DNA from: Anseongella ginsenosidimutans
GTDB taxonomy: Bacteria > Bacteroidota > Bacteroidia > Sphingobacteriales > Sphingobacteriaceae
Direction: 5' to 3'
DNA length: 64,000 nt
Assembly: GCF_008033235.1 (NCBI RefSeq)
Contig: NZ_CP042432.1
Span: 372,001-436,000, forward strand
Part shown: piece by piece, positions 63,363 to 64,000 of the stretch
Layout of the letters: every line of letters begins with the position of its first letter
Position numbering within the stretch: the stretch's first letter is position 1
Notes under the pieces: generated by a model
Seen by the model: only the letters and a program-made list of their open reading frames with translations
Told to the model about the DNA's origin: nothing
Database searches by the model: none
Position numbers and translations under genes: made by a program

Positions 63363-64000
63363 CTACAGGAACACAATCTCCTTTTTTTCAAACGTCAGCA
63401 GCCCCGTTTCTGTTTCCACCAATAGTTTTCCTTCGTGAGTGATACCGGTGATGACCCCTTCGAAGGGCTCCATCTCACTTGTACCCGGCTTGCTTTCTCC
63501 CGGGCCCGGGAGCGGCCTTTCCACGGCAGACTGGGGCGCTGCCGGCTGACTGCCGGCCACCTGTTGCTCCCGGCCTGGGCCGGACCGGAACAACTGCTTT
63601 TTTCCATAGCCCAGAAGATGCCTGAGATAGCTTTCCTTCAGGTCCTTGCGGCCGCCACCCTTTAATTGAAGAAAGCGGGCCTCGATGCTTTGACAGAGTA
63701 GCCCCAGCAGGGGCTCCAGGGGTAAGGCTGTATTGGTTTCCCGCATTAAAGAAGTAGCGCGGGGCAAGCCGGGGAAGCGTTCCTGGTTCACATTTAGCCC
63801 TATGCCTATCACGGAGGTTTTGAGTGCAGCGCCTGCTAGTAAATTTTCTATAAGTATTCCCCCCAGCTTTTTCTTACCTGCATAAATATCATTCGGCCAC
63901 TTAATATGGCAATCGTTCCCAAGAACCGGCTTCAGGGTGTCGAGAATCCCAAGGCTTACGGCCATGCTCAGGTAGAACTGGTCGGCCGGAAGCAGGAAAC
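63363..64000 (-). CDS. birA: Biotin--[acetyl-CoA-carboxylase] ligase, 5' end outside window
   Basis: Attaches biotin to carboxyl carrier proteins. The visible part runs from the right edge: FLLPADQFYLSMAVSLGILDTL, KWPNDIYAGKKKLGGILIEN (the conserved KWPND and GGIL motifs), GIGLNVNQ, and a C-terminal domain with GVITGITHEGKLLVETETG. A Pro/Gly/Ser-rich insert near the C-terminus (GREQQVAGSQPAAPQSAVER) is not typical of the family. The N-terminal catalytic loop lies outside. No DNA-binding domain can be judged. Confidence 0.92.
   Translation of the reverse strand, partial: FLLPADQFYLSMAVSLGILDTLKPVLGNDCHIKWPNDIYAGKKKLGGILIENLLAGAALKTSVIGIGLNVNQERFPGLPRATSLMRETNTALPLEPLLGLLCQSIEARFLQLKGGGRKDLKESYLRHLLGYGKKQLFRSGPGREQQVAGSQPAAPQSAVERPLPGPGESKPGTSEMEPFEGVITGITHEGKLLVETETGLLTFEKKEIVFL

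Noticed and set aside
63255-63425. 56 aa plus-strand ORF between gltB and birA
   Set aside because: Starts in an AT-rich gap and runs antisense into birA; no promoter pair and no recognised motif. Possible but not supportable.

Overview
The window reads as chromosomal DNA of a member of the Bacteroidota. The markers are a PorW/SprE type IX secretion lipoprotein, a GldB gliding-motility lipoprotein, a split ATP synthase locus (B-E-F-H-A-G with no beta or epsilon gene), a BlaI/BlaR1-type pair, and promoters of the Bacteroidota form TTTG-N19/20-TAnnTTTG with no obvious Shine-Dalgarno sequences. GC is moderate (about half by eye), which fits a Sphingobacteriia/Chitinophagia/Cytophagia-like lineage better than Bacteroides or Flavobacterium. 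I cannot name a genus.

Layout. 1-5.7 kb (minus): porW, then a class A penicillin-binding protein cut by the window edge. 5.9-12.9 kb (plus): M23 peptidase, bactofilin and the ATP synthase operon, followed by a candidate rod-shaped ncRNA and an intrinsic terminator. 13.2-18.3 kb: a TPR membrane protein, a small lipoprotein, gldB, two outer-membrane beta-barrels and nadE. 18.4-29.9 kb: housekeeping genes (lnt, rsmI, serS, SIMPL, DUF4112, lspA, a DksA-like protein, ileS, an XRE regulator, recO). 30-31.7 kb: a GlxA-type regulator divergent from a RibD/DHFR-like reductase. 31.7-41.8 kb (minus): a tightly overlapping polysaccharide operon with a Wzm/Wzt-type ABC exporter, several family 2 glycosyltransferases, a glycosyltransferase-methyltransferase fusion and a polysaccharide deacetylase. 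42.1-43.7 kb: an AT-richer AraC + VOC pair beside tRNA-Val(TAC). 43.9-48.4 kb: YihY, an autoregulated-looking S24 repressor and a BlaI/BlaR1-like switch. 48.7-57 kb: an Rnk-like factor, a non-phosphorylative L-fucose catabolism operon, a secreted propeller-like protein sharing a 33-bp upstream motif with that operon, a metallo-hydrolase and lipoproteins. 57-63.2 kb: gltBD. 63.4 kb to the end: birA, cut by the edge.

Genes that belong together: lspA and lnt mature the many lipoproteins seen here; porW and gldB point to type IX secretion and gliding; M23 peptidase, bactofilin and the PBP form a cell-wall/cell-shape group; wzm/wzt, the glycosyltransferases and the deacetylase build and export a surface polysaccharide; fucP, mutarotase, lactonase, FAH and SDR genes take up and degrade L-fucose.

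Points most worth a second look: (i) three genes (atpB, gltB and one glycosyltransferase) each lack exactly one base in a G/C run, and atpB and gltB break at the same 8-mer CCGGGGGA; (ii) the rod-like RNA after atpG; (iii) the 33-bp motif shared by the fucose operon and the secreted protein; (iv) two palindromic operators around a consensus promoter upstream of blaI; (v) a palindrome covering the promoter of the S24 repressor.
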